A stretch of DNA of 32,243 nucleotides from Deltaproteobacteria bacterium (GCA_030622135.1 JAUXGL010000033.1:1-32243); one strand, 5' to 3'. Shown: positions 1-8,496, numbered from the stretch's first letter. Notes: a model not told the origin generated them from the sequence alone. Numbers and translations: made by a program.

Positions 1-117
1 GGGGTTGGCGGCGGTTACCTCCGGGGTGATCTGGCTGGCGGTGGCCGGCCTGTTGCTCTCGGCGGTGCGCAAGACGCCCCCAAAACAGCGCAAGCGCTCT
101 CTTTTCACCGCATTGAC
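1..117. repeat. Left copy of 117-bp terminal direct repeat
   Basis: Bases 1-117 are identical to 32127-32243, read directly by comparing both ends. The repeat lies inside one small membrane-protein frame, and joining the ends completes that frame. This fits a circular molecule, a tandem repeat unit, or an assembly-graph loop. Confidence 0.97.
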
Positions 118-181
118 CGGGCTTCTGGTGTGCGGGGTTGCTTTGGGTACCGGATTATTCTGGTTGCTTCTGCTGGGCTAG
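2..181 (+). CDS. Small two-helix membrane protein, 3' part (5' part at 32053)
   Basis: This open frame enters from the left edge (first full codon at 2) and stops at TAG 179-181. It encodes about 59 residues. Joined through the 117-bp repeat to the start at 32053, it gives a complete 84-residue protein. Two hydrophobic stretches are visible: one around the VIWLAVAGLLL segment, and one at the C-terminus ending FWLLLLG. They are separated by a basic linker (RKTPPKQRKR), so both ends probably lie on the same side of the membrane with the positive loop in the cytoplasm. I do not recognise the family. It sits between a radical SAM gene and an acyltransferase gene on the same strand, so a role in lipid assembly or transport is possible but unproven. 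Confidence 0.7.
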   Translation, partial: GLAAVTSGVIWLAVAGLLLSAVRKTPPKQRKRSLFTALTGLLVCGVALGTGLFWLLLLG

Positions 182-230
182 TCCTTAGCGCTCGCTCATA
201 AATAAAGTCATGTAGGTGCCTGAAGACGAT

Positions 231-995
231 ATGTCTACTGCAATGAAATGGTTAAAGCGACCCGTTGACTTCGTCGTCACGTTTCTGCTCTGGATCTTTT
301 TCGGCTTGATAGAACCGCTTTTGTTCGCCCTGCCATATGGGCTTGCCTGGCTGTTTTGGCGCGATCGCGAGCGGGCCTTCCAGCGTCTCAATTATGCATA
401 CTTTCGATGTTTTTTCTGGTTGGTGGCGTTGCTGGTACCTGGTCTGAAGATGAGTATCCAGCGCGAGATTCGCGCGATCCGCTCGTCCGTTGTGGTATGT
501 AACCATGTGTCCTACTTGGATTCCATTTTGCTTGTTTCAGCGTTGCCGCGTCACAAAACCATCATCAAGAGTGGTTTGCTGAGCGTACCATTCATGGGCT
601 GGGCGGCGCGTCGTGCCGGTTACATCGTAGCTACCACCGAGGAAGGATTGCTCACGAACATGTTCGACCAGATCGAAAAACTACAGGACTACCTGCGGTC
701 GGGTGGGAACCTGTTCGTTTTTCCCGAGGGGACTCGCAGCCCGGACGGCCGCCTTGGCATTTTCAAGAAGGGCGCTTTCGGTATCGCTCGTCGTTGCCGG
801 GCCCCCGTTGAGGTGCTGCATGTGGAGGGTACCAACAAGCTCTTCCCTCCTGGCAACTGTCTATTCAATACCTGCGTGCACAACACCATCAAGCTGCGAA
901 AAATACGAACGCTCTCGATCGAGGAGGTGACCGAAACGGTCAACTCCGCCCTTTTGACCGAGCAGGTCCTCACGCTGTATCCCTTGCATAAGTGA
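231..995 (+). CDS. PlsC-like 1-acylglycerol-3-phosphate acyltransferase family
   Basis: This is a lysophospholipid-type acyltransferase of about 254 residues. Counted from an alternative GTG start at 216, it has the NHxxxxD box (N96, H97 and D102) and the FPEGTRS substrate-binding box near residue 169. The N-terminus is strongly hydrophobic (two close segments within residues 17-75), so it is anchored in the inner membrane. The family moves an acyl group to a lyso-lipid hydroxyl. Here it may add the second acyl chain to a cluster-made glycerolipid. The start is uncertain: ATG 231 gives a natural N-terminus, while GTG 216 adds five residues; neither has a strong Shine-Dalgarno. It lies 49 bases after the small membrane-protein gene and converges on the LpxL-like gene. 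Lysophospholipid-type acyltransferases are regular members of aryl polyene clusters. Confidence 0.88.
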   Translation: MSTAMKWLKRPVDFVVTFLLWIFFGLIEPLLFALPYGLAWLFWRDRERAFQRLNYAYFRCFFWLVALLVPGLKMSIQREIRAIRSSVVVCNHVSYLDSILLVSALPRHKTIIKSGLLSVPFMGWAARRAGYIVATTEEGLLTNMFDQIEKLQDYLRSGGNLFVFPEGTRSPDGRLGIFKKGAFGIARRCRAPVEVLHVEGTNKLFPPGNCLFNTCVHNTIKLRKIRTLSIEEVTETVNSALLTEQVLTLYPLHK

Positions 996-1041
996 TATGA
1001 CTCGACAGTGCTGAGTTTTCGATCCAGCTCCGGTCAAGCGA

Positions 1042-1959
1042 TCATCGGTGGATTTGGGTGCCTTCATCCGCCTTGAGCCCATCGTGCACCACGGTGTTTC
1101 CAAAATGATACCACTGGTAGGGAAACTGGCGCACGGCTTCTTCCAGTTGGTATGAGTATTCTTGCGCGGCCTGTTGGATGGCCTTTCTGCGCTCGGAGCG
1201 AGAGGTTCTCCCGATGATTTTTAGTGGTGTGATTCGGATCAAGTATTTCCTCTTGCCGGTTCGAAAGACGAAGAAGACGAACAACGGTGTATGGGAGATC
1301 GCCGCAAATCGGTAGGGGGCCTCAGGCATGGAAACTTCGTGCCCTAAAAATCGAACAGGCACACAGCGTTGACCCGGATGGCCTACCCGGTCGCCGGCCA
1401 TGGATATGAAGCCGCCCCTCCGGATGAACTTGAGTCCTTCCAGACCATCCAGCGTTGATTTCGCTCCCTCGGGGATAGCCGCCACCCGCACCCGATCCAC
1501 CTTTAGGTCGGATTTCTGTAACCTCTCGATACCCTCTCCCTCTCGCGTTCCCATGAATAGCATCATTTTCATATTCCGCCGCCGAAACAGCCGGGCGGCC
1601 ACCTCCCAGTTGCCTACGTGCGACATGATGATGATGCCACCGGTCCCACGTTCGGCGGCTTTCTGCAAGTACTCCCAGCCATCGGAAAGGTATTCGATTT
1701 CACGTCCGCTTTCCAAGGTGAGCCTCTCGGCGAAGACGGAAGCGAAGTTGTGGAACTGTCTCCAGGCGCATCGCAGATAGAAGAAGCGGTTTCGCCCGGG
1801 GAATAGGCTCTGGTAAAATTGGAGGCTGGCCTTGACCCGTCGGAGTGTGAACAGGAAGTAGCCGGTGGATACCAACCAAGCGATGGCAGCCACCGCCCAG
1901 ACTCCCAGGAAGCGGAAGAAGCGGTACGGCCAAACTCTCTTTTCCCGCTTCTCGCCCAT
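1042..1959 (-). CDS. LpxL/HtrB-type lipid acyltransferase
   Basis: This 305-residue protein belongs to the lipid A lauroyl/myristoyl acyltransferase family. After an N-terminal basic stretch and a membrane anchor (around residues 18-38), it has the signature MSHVGNWE with catalytic H114 and E119 (HxxxxE). A later G-D-R-V/PVRFLG segment is also typical of the family. These enzymes transfer an acyl chain from ACP to a lipid hydroxyl on the cytoplasmic face of the inner membrane. The ATG at 1959 lies one base after the stop of the exporter gene, and the longer frame upstream is proline/arginine-rich read-through, so I prefer 1959. In known aryl polyene clusters an LpxL-like domain often accompanies a family 2 glycosyltransferase; here they are separate genes with the exporter between them. 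The acceptor cannot be read from sequence. Confidence 0.9.
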   Translation of the reverse strand: MGEKREKRVWPYRFFRFLGVWAVAAIAWLVSTGYFLFTLRRVKASLQFYQSLFPGRNRFFYLRCAWRQFHNFASVFAERLTLESGREIEYLSDGWEYLQKAAERGTGGIIIMSHVGNWEVAARLFRRRNMKMMLFMGTREGEGIERLQKSDLKVDRVRVAAIPEGAKSTLDGLEGLKFIRRGGFISMAGDRVGHPGQRCVPVRFLGHEVSMPEAPYRFAAISHTPLFVFFVFRTGKRKYLIRITPLKIIGRTSRSERRKAIQQAAQEYSYQLEEAVRQFPYQWYHFGNTVVHDGLKADEGTQIHR

Positions 1960-1960
1960 G

Positions 1961-4900
1961 TCAAGCGGTCTCCGCGGTGGCGATGAACCAGGTCTCCTCC
2001 CGGCCTTTGGCGCTCGGTTCGGAGTGTTCAAGTTGGAAGCCGGCCTGACGTAGAATCGCTTCGATCTGTTCCAGGGTGCGGAAGGTGGCCTGTATGCGAA
2101 GAACGCACACCCGGAAGCGCTTCAGTTGACACTTCCAGAAGGAATTTTTGCCTGTGGGCACCGTGACCCGGATGATCAGGCGCCCCCCGGGCGCTAGGCG
2201 CGCGTGCAGGTCTTCGAGAGTGGTCTCCAGTTCCTGGTCGGTCAGGTAGTGAATCATGTCCAGCAGGAGCACGGCGTCCACTCGATCGGGCTCGGGGGGT
2301 AGGTTGGGGGCTTTTCCCTCGGTGATCTTCCCCCGCTCGCCGAGCACGCGCTTGGCCACCCGCACCCGCTCGGGGTTGGGATCGAGGCCGTAAACCTTGA
2401 GCGTTGGGTTGAGTACGGCCAACCAGGTGCCTGGTACCCCGTAGCCGCAGCCGACGTCTAGAATGGTTTTGGCCGCGCCAACCCATGTGTGCAGCTTGGA
2501 AAACATGGGGTCTAGCACCATCTTGAAGCGGGCGAACTGCCTTGGGTAGGCCTCCAGGTGGCGGTAGCGCCTGAGTACCTGCCTGCGGTGCCGGGTTGAG
2601 CCGGGCTCAAGCGAGCCATCGCTGCTGATCCAGCCCCGGTCGCGAAACACCACCCGAAGCATCGGGGGTAGAAGGAAGAAAGCGCCGATGAGCGAGTAAG
2701 CGATTGCCAATACGCCGATCAGGCCCGCGCTCCTCAGCAGGGCATGATCGGCCAGGGCCAAAGCGCCGAAACCGATCAGGGTGGACAGCGAGGCTAGCAG
2801 GACGGCGGAACGGATAATGCCAAGCGACTCGTGGTGCTCTTTTAGGTAGCGTTGGTGGCTGCGGACCAAAAACAAAGCGTAGTCGATGCCCATGCCCACC
2901 GCTACGATGGCTAGTAGCAGGCCGGGGATGTCCAGTGGGTGTCCGATAAGCTTGAGGGTGCCCATGGTGCAGATGAGCGAGAATAGGACCGGCGTCAGTA
3001 CCAGGCCCGGTAGCTTGAATCCCAAGAAGAAGAACAGGAGGATGCAGAGTATGCCGGCACCGCAGATCAGCAGCATGCGGGAAAAGGTTGACACTACCAG
3101 TGCGGACAACCGGTCGGAGAACAGTGTAGGGTCCAGAAGCCGCGCACCGCCGAGAGATGCCACCGCCGTATGGAAGCGATTGCCCTGGTACTCAGGCCCC
3201 GGATGCAATGGGCAAAGCGACACGAATCCCTTGCCGGACTTGTCGGGAAAAATGCCCAGTAACAATGCGATCTCCTCCGGGATGCGCAGGTCGGCCGGAC
3301 GGGGCTTGGAGATGGATTCGATGAACGGGTCAAAGGCGTCCGGGGCGAAATCGAAATCCTCTGCCGCAGCGAGCAGGTTCTGCCGGAAGGCTTCCACTCT
3401 GCCTGGACTCCAGAAGTGCCGCCAAGCCGCCAGGTTCTTGCTGGCCCGGGCTGGTCCGGGCACCACCTGCGAAGGGGAAAAGCCGGAGTCCAACATGGAT
3501 TTCGCTTGGGCGGTTTCCACGAAATCCAGTAACTGGTCCGCCCGTCTATGAATCGCTTTCATCGAGTTACCCTCGATGAGTAGGTACACTCGGTCAAGCA
3601 CGTCCCCCCATACGCGCTTCAGCATGGCCTCGGCTTGGAGCGTGTCCTCGCTCACTGTGTTCATGGCCTGCAGGTCGGCCCTGAAGTCAGGAGGGGCGAA
3701 CGTGGCCATGGCCCCGGCGAACAGGAGAACGATCCCGGTGGCCACCTTGCGTCCGGACAGCGCCAGCCAAGTGGCCAGCCGATGGATAGGCACCAGGCTC
3801 TTGCGCCTGATCGGCTTCAGTCGAGGAAAGATTAGAGGGAAGACCGTGTGCACGAAGATAAACGAGAAGGTCACACCAAGGGCGGCGAACAGGCCCAGTT
3901 GCTCAAGCACCGGAAAGCCGCTGAATAGCAAGGCCAGGAAGGCGCCGGTGGTGGTAAGGGTGGCCAGCAATCCCACCGACCAGACTTCGTGAGCGGCCTG
4001 GCGACCACTCACCTCATACTTGCGGTTGAGGAACAGCAAGTAAGCGATCCCGTGATCGACAGTGATGGAAACAATGGCGCCGCCGAAGCCCAGCGCTAGC
4101 AGGGAGATGACAGGTTTGAAGAGGGAGTATACGAACAGGCCGGCCACCGTTCCGAACAGCGCGGGAACCAGGGCGAACAGACCCAATACCGGTCTGGGGA
4201 AGCACAGCAGCAGGAGGAGTACAATGGCCACCGAGACCAGCACGATGGTCCGCTCGGTGTCCGAGCGGGCCACCCGCTCGTTGTCCAGGGCTGCCCGGTA
4301 GGACCCTACGGGAACCAGGTCGAGACTCGGCCCTTCCCGGCTACGAAGTTTGAGGTGGATATGTTCGATGGCTTTCTCCAGCCGGGCGGCGAAGCGGCTG
4401 TCCGTGCCGGAGCCTTGGGGATCGGCAATTAGCAACAGGTGCCCTCCATCTGGGGAGATCAGATGTCCCCGGGTGAACCGGGCCCCCTTCGTCGGTAACA
4501 GATCGCTCATCCGGGCTAGGATGATCTCGCGCAGACTCAAGGGGTCCTTCATAACCAAGTCGCTCTGGCCGATGCTGGTAAGCTCACTGAGGTTGGCAAG
4601 CTCGTCTTCCAGTGCGCGGGAGAGCACCTTGGGGTGTAGGCGCTCTGCCACCGCATGCTCAAGATCGTGTCGATCGAAGAATGCCGGCAGGTTGTCGACG
4701 ACGAGTGTGAGCAGCTGGGGCATGCCCTGGACGGCTTCGGTGACACCGACCGATTTGAACAGACCGGTGGATTCCAGCTCCTTCTTCAGCCAGTCCCCGG
4801 TGGACAGCAGGGTATCTGTGTCACCGTTGTTGCCTGCCAGGTGCAGGTCGAAGAATACCCGATCCAGGACCGGATGGTGTGCCATCACGTAAAGGGTGTC

Positions 4901-5026
4901 GGCCAGCACCGGCTCGTCATGCGGTAGAGTGGAGAGGATGTCCGAGTCGATCTTGAGCCGCGTCGTAGCCAAGTACAGCAGGCCTGCACCGGCAAGCGCA
5001 GTGAGCAGGATGACGCTCCATCTCAT
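1961..5026 (-). CDS. MMPL/RND exporter fused to a C-terminal SAM methyltransferase
   Basis: This is a 1021-residue fusion. Residues 1 to about 790 form an MMPL-type RND permease: an N-terminal helix, a periplasmic domain, a six-helix bundle (including the GFGGAIVSITVDHGIAYLLF region), a second periplasmic domain and a second bundle with GMGIDYALFLV. The last roughly 220 residues form a Rossmann methyltransferase with the S-adenosylmethionine motif LDVGCGYG near residue 856, then YGLDPN and LAPGGRLIIR. The MMPL part should move the finished lipid across the inner membrane, as its counterparts in aryl polyene clusters are thought to do. The methyltransferase would sit on the cytoplasmic side. 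ATG 5026 overlaps the stop of the glycosyltransferase gene by four bases (ATGA), which decides the start. No frameshift or gap separates the two domains, so the fusion looks genuine. Confidence 0.93.
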   Translation of the reverse strand: MRWSVILLTALAGAGLLYLATTRLKIDSDILSTLPHDEPVLADTLYVMAHHPVLDRVFFDLHLAGNNGDTDTLLSTGDWLKKELESTGLFKSVGVTEAVQGMPQLLTLVVDNLPAFFDRHDLEHAVAERLHPKVLSRALEDELANLSELTSIGQSDLVMKDPLSLREIILARMSDLLPTKGARFTRGHLISPDGGHLLLIADPQGSGTDSRFAARLEKAIEHIHLKLRSREGPSLDLVPVGSYRAALDNERVARSDTERTIVLVSVAIVLLLLLCFPRPVLGLFALVPALFGTVAGLFVYSLFKPVISLLALGFGGAIVSITVDHGIAYLLFLNRKYEVSGRQAAHEVWSVGLLATLTTTGAFLALLFSGFPVLEQLGLFAALGVTFSFIFVHTVFPLIFPRLKPIRRKSLVPIHRLATWLALSGRKVATGIVLLFAGAMATFAPPDFRADLQAMNTVSEDTLQAEAMLKRVWGDVLDRVYLLIEGNSMKAIHRRADQLLDFVETAQAKSMLDSGFSPSQVVPGPARASKNLAAWRHFWSPGRVEAFRQNLLAAAEDFDFAPDAFDPFIESISKPRPADLRIPEEIALLLGIFPDKSGKGFVSLCPLHPGPEYQGNRFHTAVASLGGARLLDPTLFSDRLSALVVSTFSRMLLICGAGILCILLFFFLGFKLPGLVLTPVLFSLICTMGTLKLIGHPLDIPGLLLAIVAVGMGIDYALFLVRSHQRYLKEHHESLGIIRSAVLLASLSTLIGFGALALADHALLRSAGLIGVLAIAYSLIGAFFLLPPMLRVVFRDRGWISSDGSLEPGSTRHRRQVLRRYRHLEAYPRQFARFKMVLDPMFSKLHTWVGAAKTILDVGCGYGVPGTWLAVLNPTLKVYGLDPNPERVRVAKRVLGERGKITEGKAPNLPPEPDRVDAVLLLDMIHYLTDQELETTLEDLHARLAPGGRLIIRVTVPTGKNSFWKCQLKRFRVCVLRIQATFRTLEQIEAILRQAGFQLEHSEPSAKGREETWFIATAETA

Positions 5027-6042
5027 GCCTGCCGTATCTCCCGGGTGGCCAGGCGGGCCCTGTGCGCGCGGGGAACGAACAGGCGCAGGCAAATGAGACG
5101 GGTGAAGGTGGCCGCGTTCCGCCAGAAATCAACGCAGGGCCGAAAGTGGGAGACGCTCTCATGCTTTCCCCAGTAGTTCACGCTGACCGGGGCTTCCACT
5201 ACTGGCATGTCCACCCAGTTGGCTAGGGCCAGCACCTCGATCTCGTACTGGAAGCGCCGGGTCCGTGTCTTCAGATTGAGCACCTCGGGCAGGGGATAGA
5301 TGCGGAAGCCGCTCTGGGAGTCGGTGATTTTTGGACCCTTGGAGGTCCGTACCCAGAAGTTGGAAAACTTTTTACCGAAGCGGCTGGTCCAGGGCACGTT
5401 TTGTCCCCGCATTCCCTGGCGGTGGCCCACGACGATGGGGCGGGTGCCCTCCGGCTTTGCCTCGATGAGCTGGACGACGTCCAGGGGTTCATGCTGGCCG
5501 TCGGCGTCCAGGGTAATGGCCCACTCGGCCACCTTGGCCGCCTGGGTAAACCCAGTGAGCAACGCTGCGCCCTTGCCCCGGTTAGTGTCGTGGCGGAGCA
5601 CCGTTATGCCCTGGAAGTAGCTGGCCACCTTGAAGGAATCGTCGGTGGAGCCGTCGTCGACCACGAACACCGGTATCTTGAATTCATGCACCTGGCTGAG
5701 TACTTTGTTGAGCCTGCTTGCGTGGTTGTAAACCGGGATGACCAGGGCGTGGCCCTCAAGCTTTTCCGTGTCGACGGGCCAGTTCTTGGAAACGTACTTG
5801 GAGTATACCATGCTGTAGAGGGTTTCCAAGCAATCCAGGTATCCCCGATCCTCATTGGAGAAGTCGATGCCGAACTCGCGCTCCAGTCCGGAGATGGTGT
5901 CCGGCAGATCGATGGAGCCGAATTTCTCCACGTCAATCTTCTCGGTCCGGCGCTGGCCATGCAGGTCCACGCCCAATCGGTCAGCGATGAGCTGATCAAT
6001 CTGTTTGATGACGTCGTTCTTGGTGGGCCGCAGCTCTGGCAT
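5023..6042 (-). CDS. ACP-like domain fused to family 2 glycosyltransferase
   Basis: This protein has 339 residues. Residues 1 to about 85 look like an acyl carrier protein: four-helix spacing, a possible phosphopantetheine serine at S43 in F-G-S-I-D-L (usual motif D-S-L), and the helix-III-like segment LEREFGIDFSNED. Residues 98 to about 300 are a GT2 catalytic domain with VIPVYNHA, VVDDGSTDDS (D129, D130) and the metal-binding LDADGQHE (D179, D181), similar to dolichyl-phosphate-mannose-synthase-like enzymes. The C-terminus is basic and may be membrane-associated. It probably glycosylates the cluster's lipid at the cytoplasmic membrane face. The ATG at 6042 follows the radical SAM stop by six bases, so the genes are one operon. 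GT2 enzymes are standard in aryl polyene clusters; an N-terminal carrier domain is unusual, and its serine context is altered, so it may be non-functional. Confidence 0.88.
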   Translation of the reverse strand: MPELRPTKNDVIKQIDQLIADRLGVDLHGQRRTEKIDVEKFGSIDLPDTISGLEREFGIDFSNEDRGYLDCLETLYSMVYSKYVSKNWPVDTEKLEGHALVIPVYNHASRLNKVLSQVHEFKIPVFVVDDGSTDDSFKVASYFQGITVLRHDTNRGKGAALLTGFTQAAKVAEWAITLDADGQHEPLDVVQLIEAKPEGTRPIVVGHRQGMRGQNVPWTSRFGKKFSNFWVRTSKGPKITDSQSGFRIYPLPEVLNLKTRTRRFQYEIEVLALANWVDMPVVEAPVSVNYWGKHESVSHFRPCVDFWRNAATFTRLICLRLFVPRAHRARLATREIRQA

Positions 6043-6048
6043 GGACCG

Positions 6049-7044
6049 TCACCAGGGAATGTAGCGGTACAGCTTGGCAAACATCTCGTAGACTTCGATC
6101 CAGTTCTGCAGATCCTCCGCGGTGCGGATGTGCGCCCGCTTGTTCACCATGATCCAACTCATGTGGGCGGCTCCGTCCTTGCAAGTGGTGCAGTCGCGGG
6201 TCGCCGAGGTACAGCAGCGGTGCATGGTTTTCAGGTCTGCTCCCCAACGGGTGAACCGGATCAGGTGCTTGGGCCGGGGGTTGCGGGTATCCCGCAGCTC
6301 GGTCACCGACGGACATTCCATCCAGCCCCACTTGCGACCCAGCATCTTCCCGGTGGTGAGCACCTTGTGGTAGTACTTGGACGAAATGACCGCATCCGGG
6401 TACCGGTCGAGTACGCCGTCCATCTCTGCACGAACCTCGACCAACTTTTCGTGGTTCCAGTAGAAGCCGTCGGCACCCTCATCGTTGGATAGGAGTTGCA
6501 GGTGTACCTTGAGGCCGGCGTCGTGGATGCGTTTGACGATAGGGTCGATCCTGCCAATCTGGTTGGGAGTGATGGTGTAAAGGTAGTAGGTGTAGGGGTC
6601 ACCCTCGTAGTTCTTCAGCGAGACGGTAAAGGTGTCGCGACCCCGTAGCACCTTCTCGTCCTCGGAGTTTCCCCACAGCGATATGCCCACCATCATGCCC
6701 GGAAAGCGATCCCGAGGAACCTTGAGCAGACCGTTGGTGGCACAGTAGGTGGGTACCCGTTTGTAGAAGGCCTCTACCCGGTCCAGGCAAAGTGTGGGCT
6801 CGCCACCGATAAGTATGGCCAGATTCACTCCTCGCTCCACCTCCCGGTCGACGAACTCCTTCCACTTGTTGATGTCGTTCTCCTCCTTCACTAGGTGTTC
6901 GTCCGAGGAAAAAAAGAAGCAGCCCTTGCAGCGCAGGTTGCAACGATTGGTCACGTCGTAGATAGAACTGCGGATGTTCAGGTGGGAGATCCTCTTGTAG
7001 CGCTCATGCCAGTAATCATCAAGAAGCGAACTCACGGTCTTCAT
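6049..7044 (-). CDS. Radical SAM protein (paralogue 1)
   Basis: This 331-residue radical SAM enzyme has the 4Fe-4S motif CNLRCKGC (C35, C39, C42) and a GGEPTL SAM-binding motif near 80-85. A C-terminal cysteine set (C277, C278, C285, C288) could bind a second iron-sulfur cluster in the manner of SPASM/twitch proteins. It is a clear paralogue of the next gene upstream: both share D-x-x-N-R-C-N-x-R-C-x-G-C and the C-terminal CC...DC..C pattern. Radical SAM enzymes use SAM cleavage to start hydrogen abstraction, allowing cyclisation, methylation or oxidation of unactivated carbons. It sits between the other radical SAM gene and the ACP-glycosyltransferase gene. The substrate is not evident; an ACP-bound or lipid-bound acyl chain is my inference. 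Confidence 0.9.
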   Translation of the reverse strand: MKTVSSLLDDYWHERYKRISHLNIRSSIYDVTNRCNLRCKGCFFFSSDEHLVKEENDINKWKEFVDREVERGVNLAILIGGEPTLCLDRVEAFYKRVPTYCATNGLLKVPRDRFPGMMVGISLWGNSEDEKVLRGRDTFTVSLKNYEGDPYTYYLYTITPNQIGRIDPIVKRIHDAGLKVHLQLLSNDEGADGFYWNHEKLVEVRAEMDGVLDRYPDAVISSKYYHKVLTTGKMLGRKWGWMECPSVTELRDTRNPRPKHLIRFTRWGADLKTMHRCCTSATRDCTTCKDGAAHMSWIMVNKRAHIRTAEDLQNWIEVYEMFAKLYRYIPW

Positions 7045-7072
7045 GACTCTTCACCCATTGGAGAACCCGTTC

Positions 7073-8173
7073 CTATGTTAAATCATGACCCGGGGGAGGT
7101 ATCAGCTCCGGGCACAAGTTCTCCCCCTTGGGATAGTTCATGACCCATACCGACAGATAGGTATCCACGTAATCCAACCAGGCGCGGAAGTGATGAGAAT
7201 CAGTGGCATGGCGATGCATCCGGGCGGTAACCATCGCGCTACCGGATGCATAGTGGCGGCAGTCCTCACAATCGGTGTCGGGCACGCAGCAAGCCACGCT
7301 TCGGTCCCAGGTGAGATCGATCCGGTACTGACGGAACGATCTTCCCAGACCAATGAAGGTGGACTCGTTGGCCCGCGGGTATGGACAGGAGTACAGCTTG
7401 TGCAAGCCGTAGCGGTGGGTGTGCGCCACCACGTTGTACGGCGAGAACAGCACATTGTCAGGGAAGTTGGCCATGACGTCCAGCATGGTCATTCGCGTCT
7501 CAGCCAATGCGGGTTCGTCCAGGCGAAGCTCCCCATTGTACCCCATCGGAGCCGAGAACACATTGAAGGTGACCCTGACGTCTTTTGCCGCGAGAACCTC
7601 CATTACCTCATAGATCTCCGGTATGTTGGACCGGGTAAATGTATACACGAACACCACCCGGGGGTCGCCCTGGTAGGCCTCCAACTGCCGGCACAGCAGA
7701 TCCTTCTTCCGGCGAACCCGGTGGCTGGTTTTGTCGTTGCCCCACACCGAGATGTGGATCTTGTGCCCGACCGACTCAGGAATGCGAATCAATCCGTTGG
7801 TGGCGATACACCCAAGCGGTATCTCGTCGTAGCAAACCTGGAGTAACTCGGGCACCAGGGAAGGCTCCGCACCGGCCAGTACCACGTAGGTGATGCCCCG
7901 TTTCTTCTCCTCGCGCATCAGCTTGCGCCAGGCTTCGGGATCGCGGTTCTCCCTGGCGAACTGCTTCTCACCCCGGTAGTAGTAGCAACCGTCGCATCGC
8001 ATGTTGCACCGATTGCTCATGTCGTAGGTTGATTCGCGCAGGAAAAAGTACTTGCGTATTTTCTCGAAGCGCTCGCGCACCCGCGGGTCTACGAGCAGTT
8101 CGGCGAACGTCCGCTTCCTCTGGGCCCGCCTGCCGTCGTTCGGGACCACGCACACACGAGAACTTGTTGCCAT
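7073..8173 (-). CDS. Radical SAM protein (paralogue 2), first gene of its operon
   Basis: This 366-residue radical SAM enzyme has CNMRCDGC (C56, C60, C63), a GAEPSL motif near 101-106, and a C-terminal CC...DCEDC group resembling an auxiliary cluster site. It is longer at the N-terminus than its neighbour by about 20 residues. It lies 28 bases upstream of the second radical SAM gene, so the pair probably arose by tandem duplication and may act in sequence or as a complex. The ATG at 8173 opens the leftward operon that goes on to glycosyltransferase, exporter and acyltransferase. Ladderane-type clusters also carry several radical SAM enzymes next to ACP and ketosynthase genes; that link is suggestive only. 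Confidence 0.9.
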   Translation of the reverse strand: MATSSRVCVVPNDGRRAQRKRTFAELLVDPRVRERFEKIRKYFFLRESTYDMSNRCNMRCDGCYYYRGEKQFARENRDPEAWRKLMREEKKRGITYVVLAGAEPSLVPELLQVCYDEIPLGCIATNGLIRIPESVGHKIHISVWGNDKTSHRVRRKKDLLCRQLEAYQGDPRVVFVYTFTRSNIPEIYEVMEVLAAKDVRVTFNVFSAPMGYNGELRLDEPALAETRMTMLDVMANFPDNVLFSPYNVVAHTHRYGLHKLYSCPYPRANESTFIGLGRSFRQYRIDLTWDRSVACCVPDTDCEDCRHYASGSAMVTARMHRHATDSHHFRAWLDYVDTYLSVWVMNYPKGENLCPELIPPPGHDLT

Positions 8174-8296
8174 GCTCGATCGCTATCCAGCTTAATGCTT
8201 GAAATCCATCGGTATCGCGCCAGAGTAAAACAGAACCCCTCCTGGAATGCAAGTCCTCATTTTAACAAGATTTGCACGTCTCAAAGACAACCAGGC

Positions 8297-8445
8297 GTGT
8301 TGGCTGCAGGACCACGTCAAAGTCGTAGCCGTCGTCGGAATTTGCTTGTGTTTTCATTGGCAACGGCAACGACTACGGCGACGGCTACGACGACGAAAAT
8401 TCGGGAAGTTACACGACTTTGACGTGGCCCTGGTGTTGGCTGCAG
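8297..8445. repeat. Palindromic element with flanking 13-bp direct repeats
   Basis: Arms 8307-8326 and 8413-8432 are reverse complements over 20 bases with one mismatch. Inside them, 8322-8334 pairs with 8379-8391 (13 bases). Direct copies of GTGTTGGCTGCAG lie at 8297-8309 and 8433-8445, just outside the arms. The long stem plus identical flanks resembles a mobile palindromic repeat or miniature inverted-repeat element, though a regulatory hairpin is also possible. Confidence 0.75.
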
Positions 8446-8467
8446 CGCTGGGGGAATTCACAACTCC

Positions 8468-8496
8468 TTGACAAAGAAATCGACCGTAAGTAGCCT
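8468..8496 (+). promoter_or_regulatory. Candidate promoter for the ACP/KS-CLF operon
   Basis: A perfect TTGACA -35 box at 8468-8473 is followed after 17 bases by TAGCCT (8491-8496), a weak -10. The ACP start lies about 40 bases downstream. The weak -10 suggests need of an activator or an alternative -10. Confidence 0.45.

Noticed and set aside
1001-1019. Possible hairpin plus TTTT terminator after the PlsC-like gene
   Set aside because: The stem is only three sound pairs plus a wobble; too weak to call.
8371-8395. CRISPR-like or microsatellite repeat (CGACGG/CTACGA runs)
   Set aside because: The triplet-like pattern is part of the palindrome's inner arms; there are no regularly spaced repeats with spacers.
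8195-8471. Short open frames in the 8174-8535 gap
   Set aside because: They run through the palindromic element, have repeat-driven composition (R/T-rich runs), and lack ribosome sites and family motifs.
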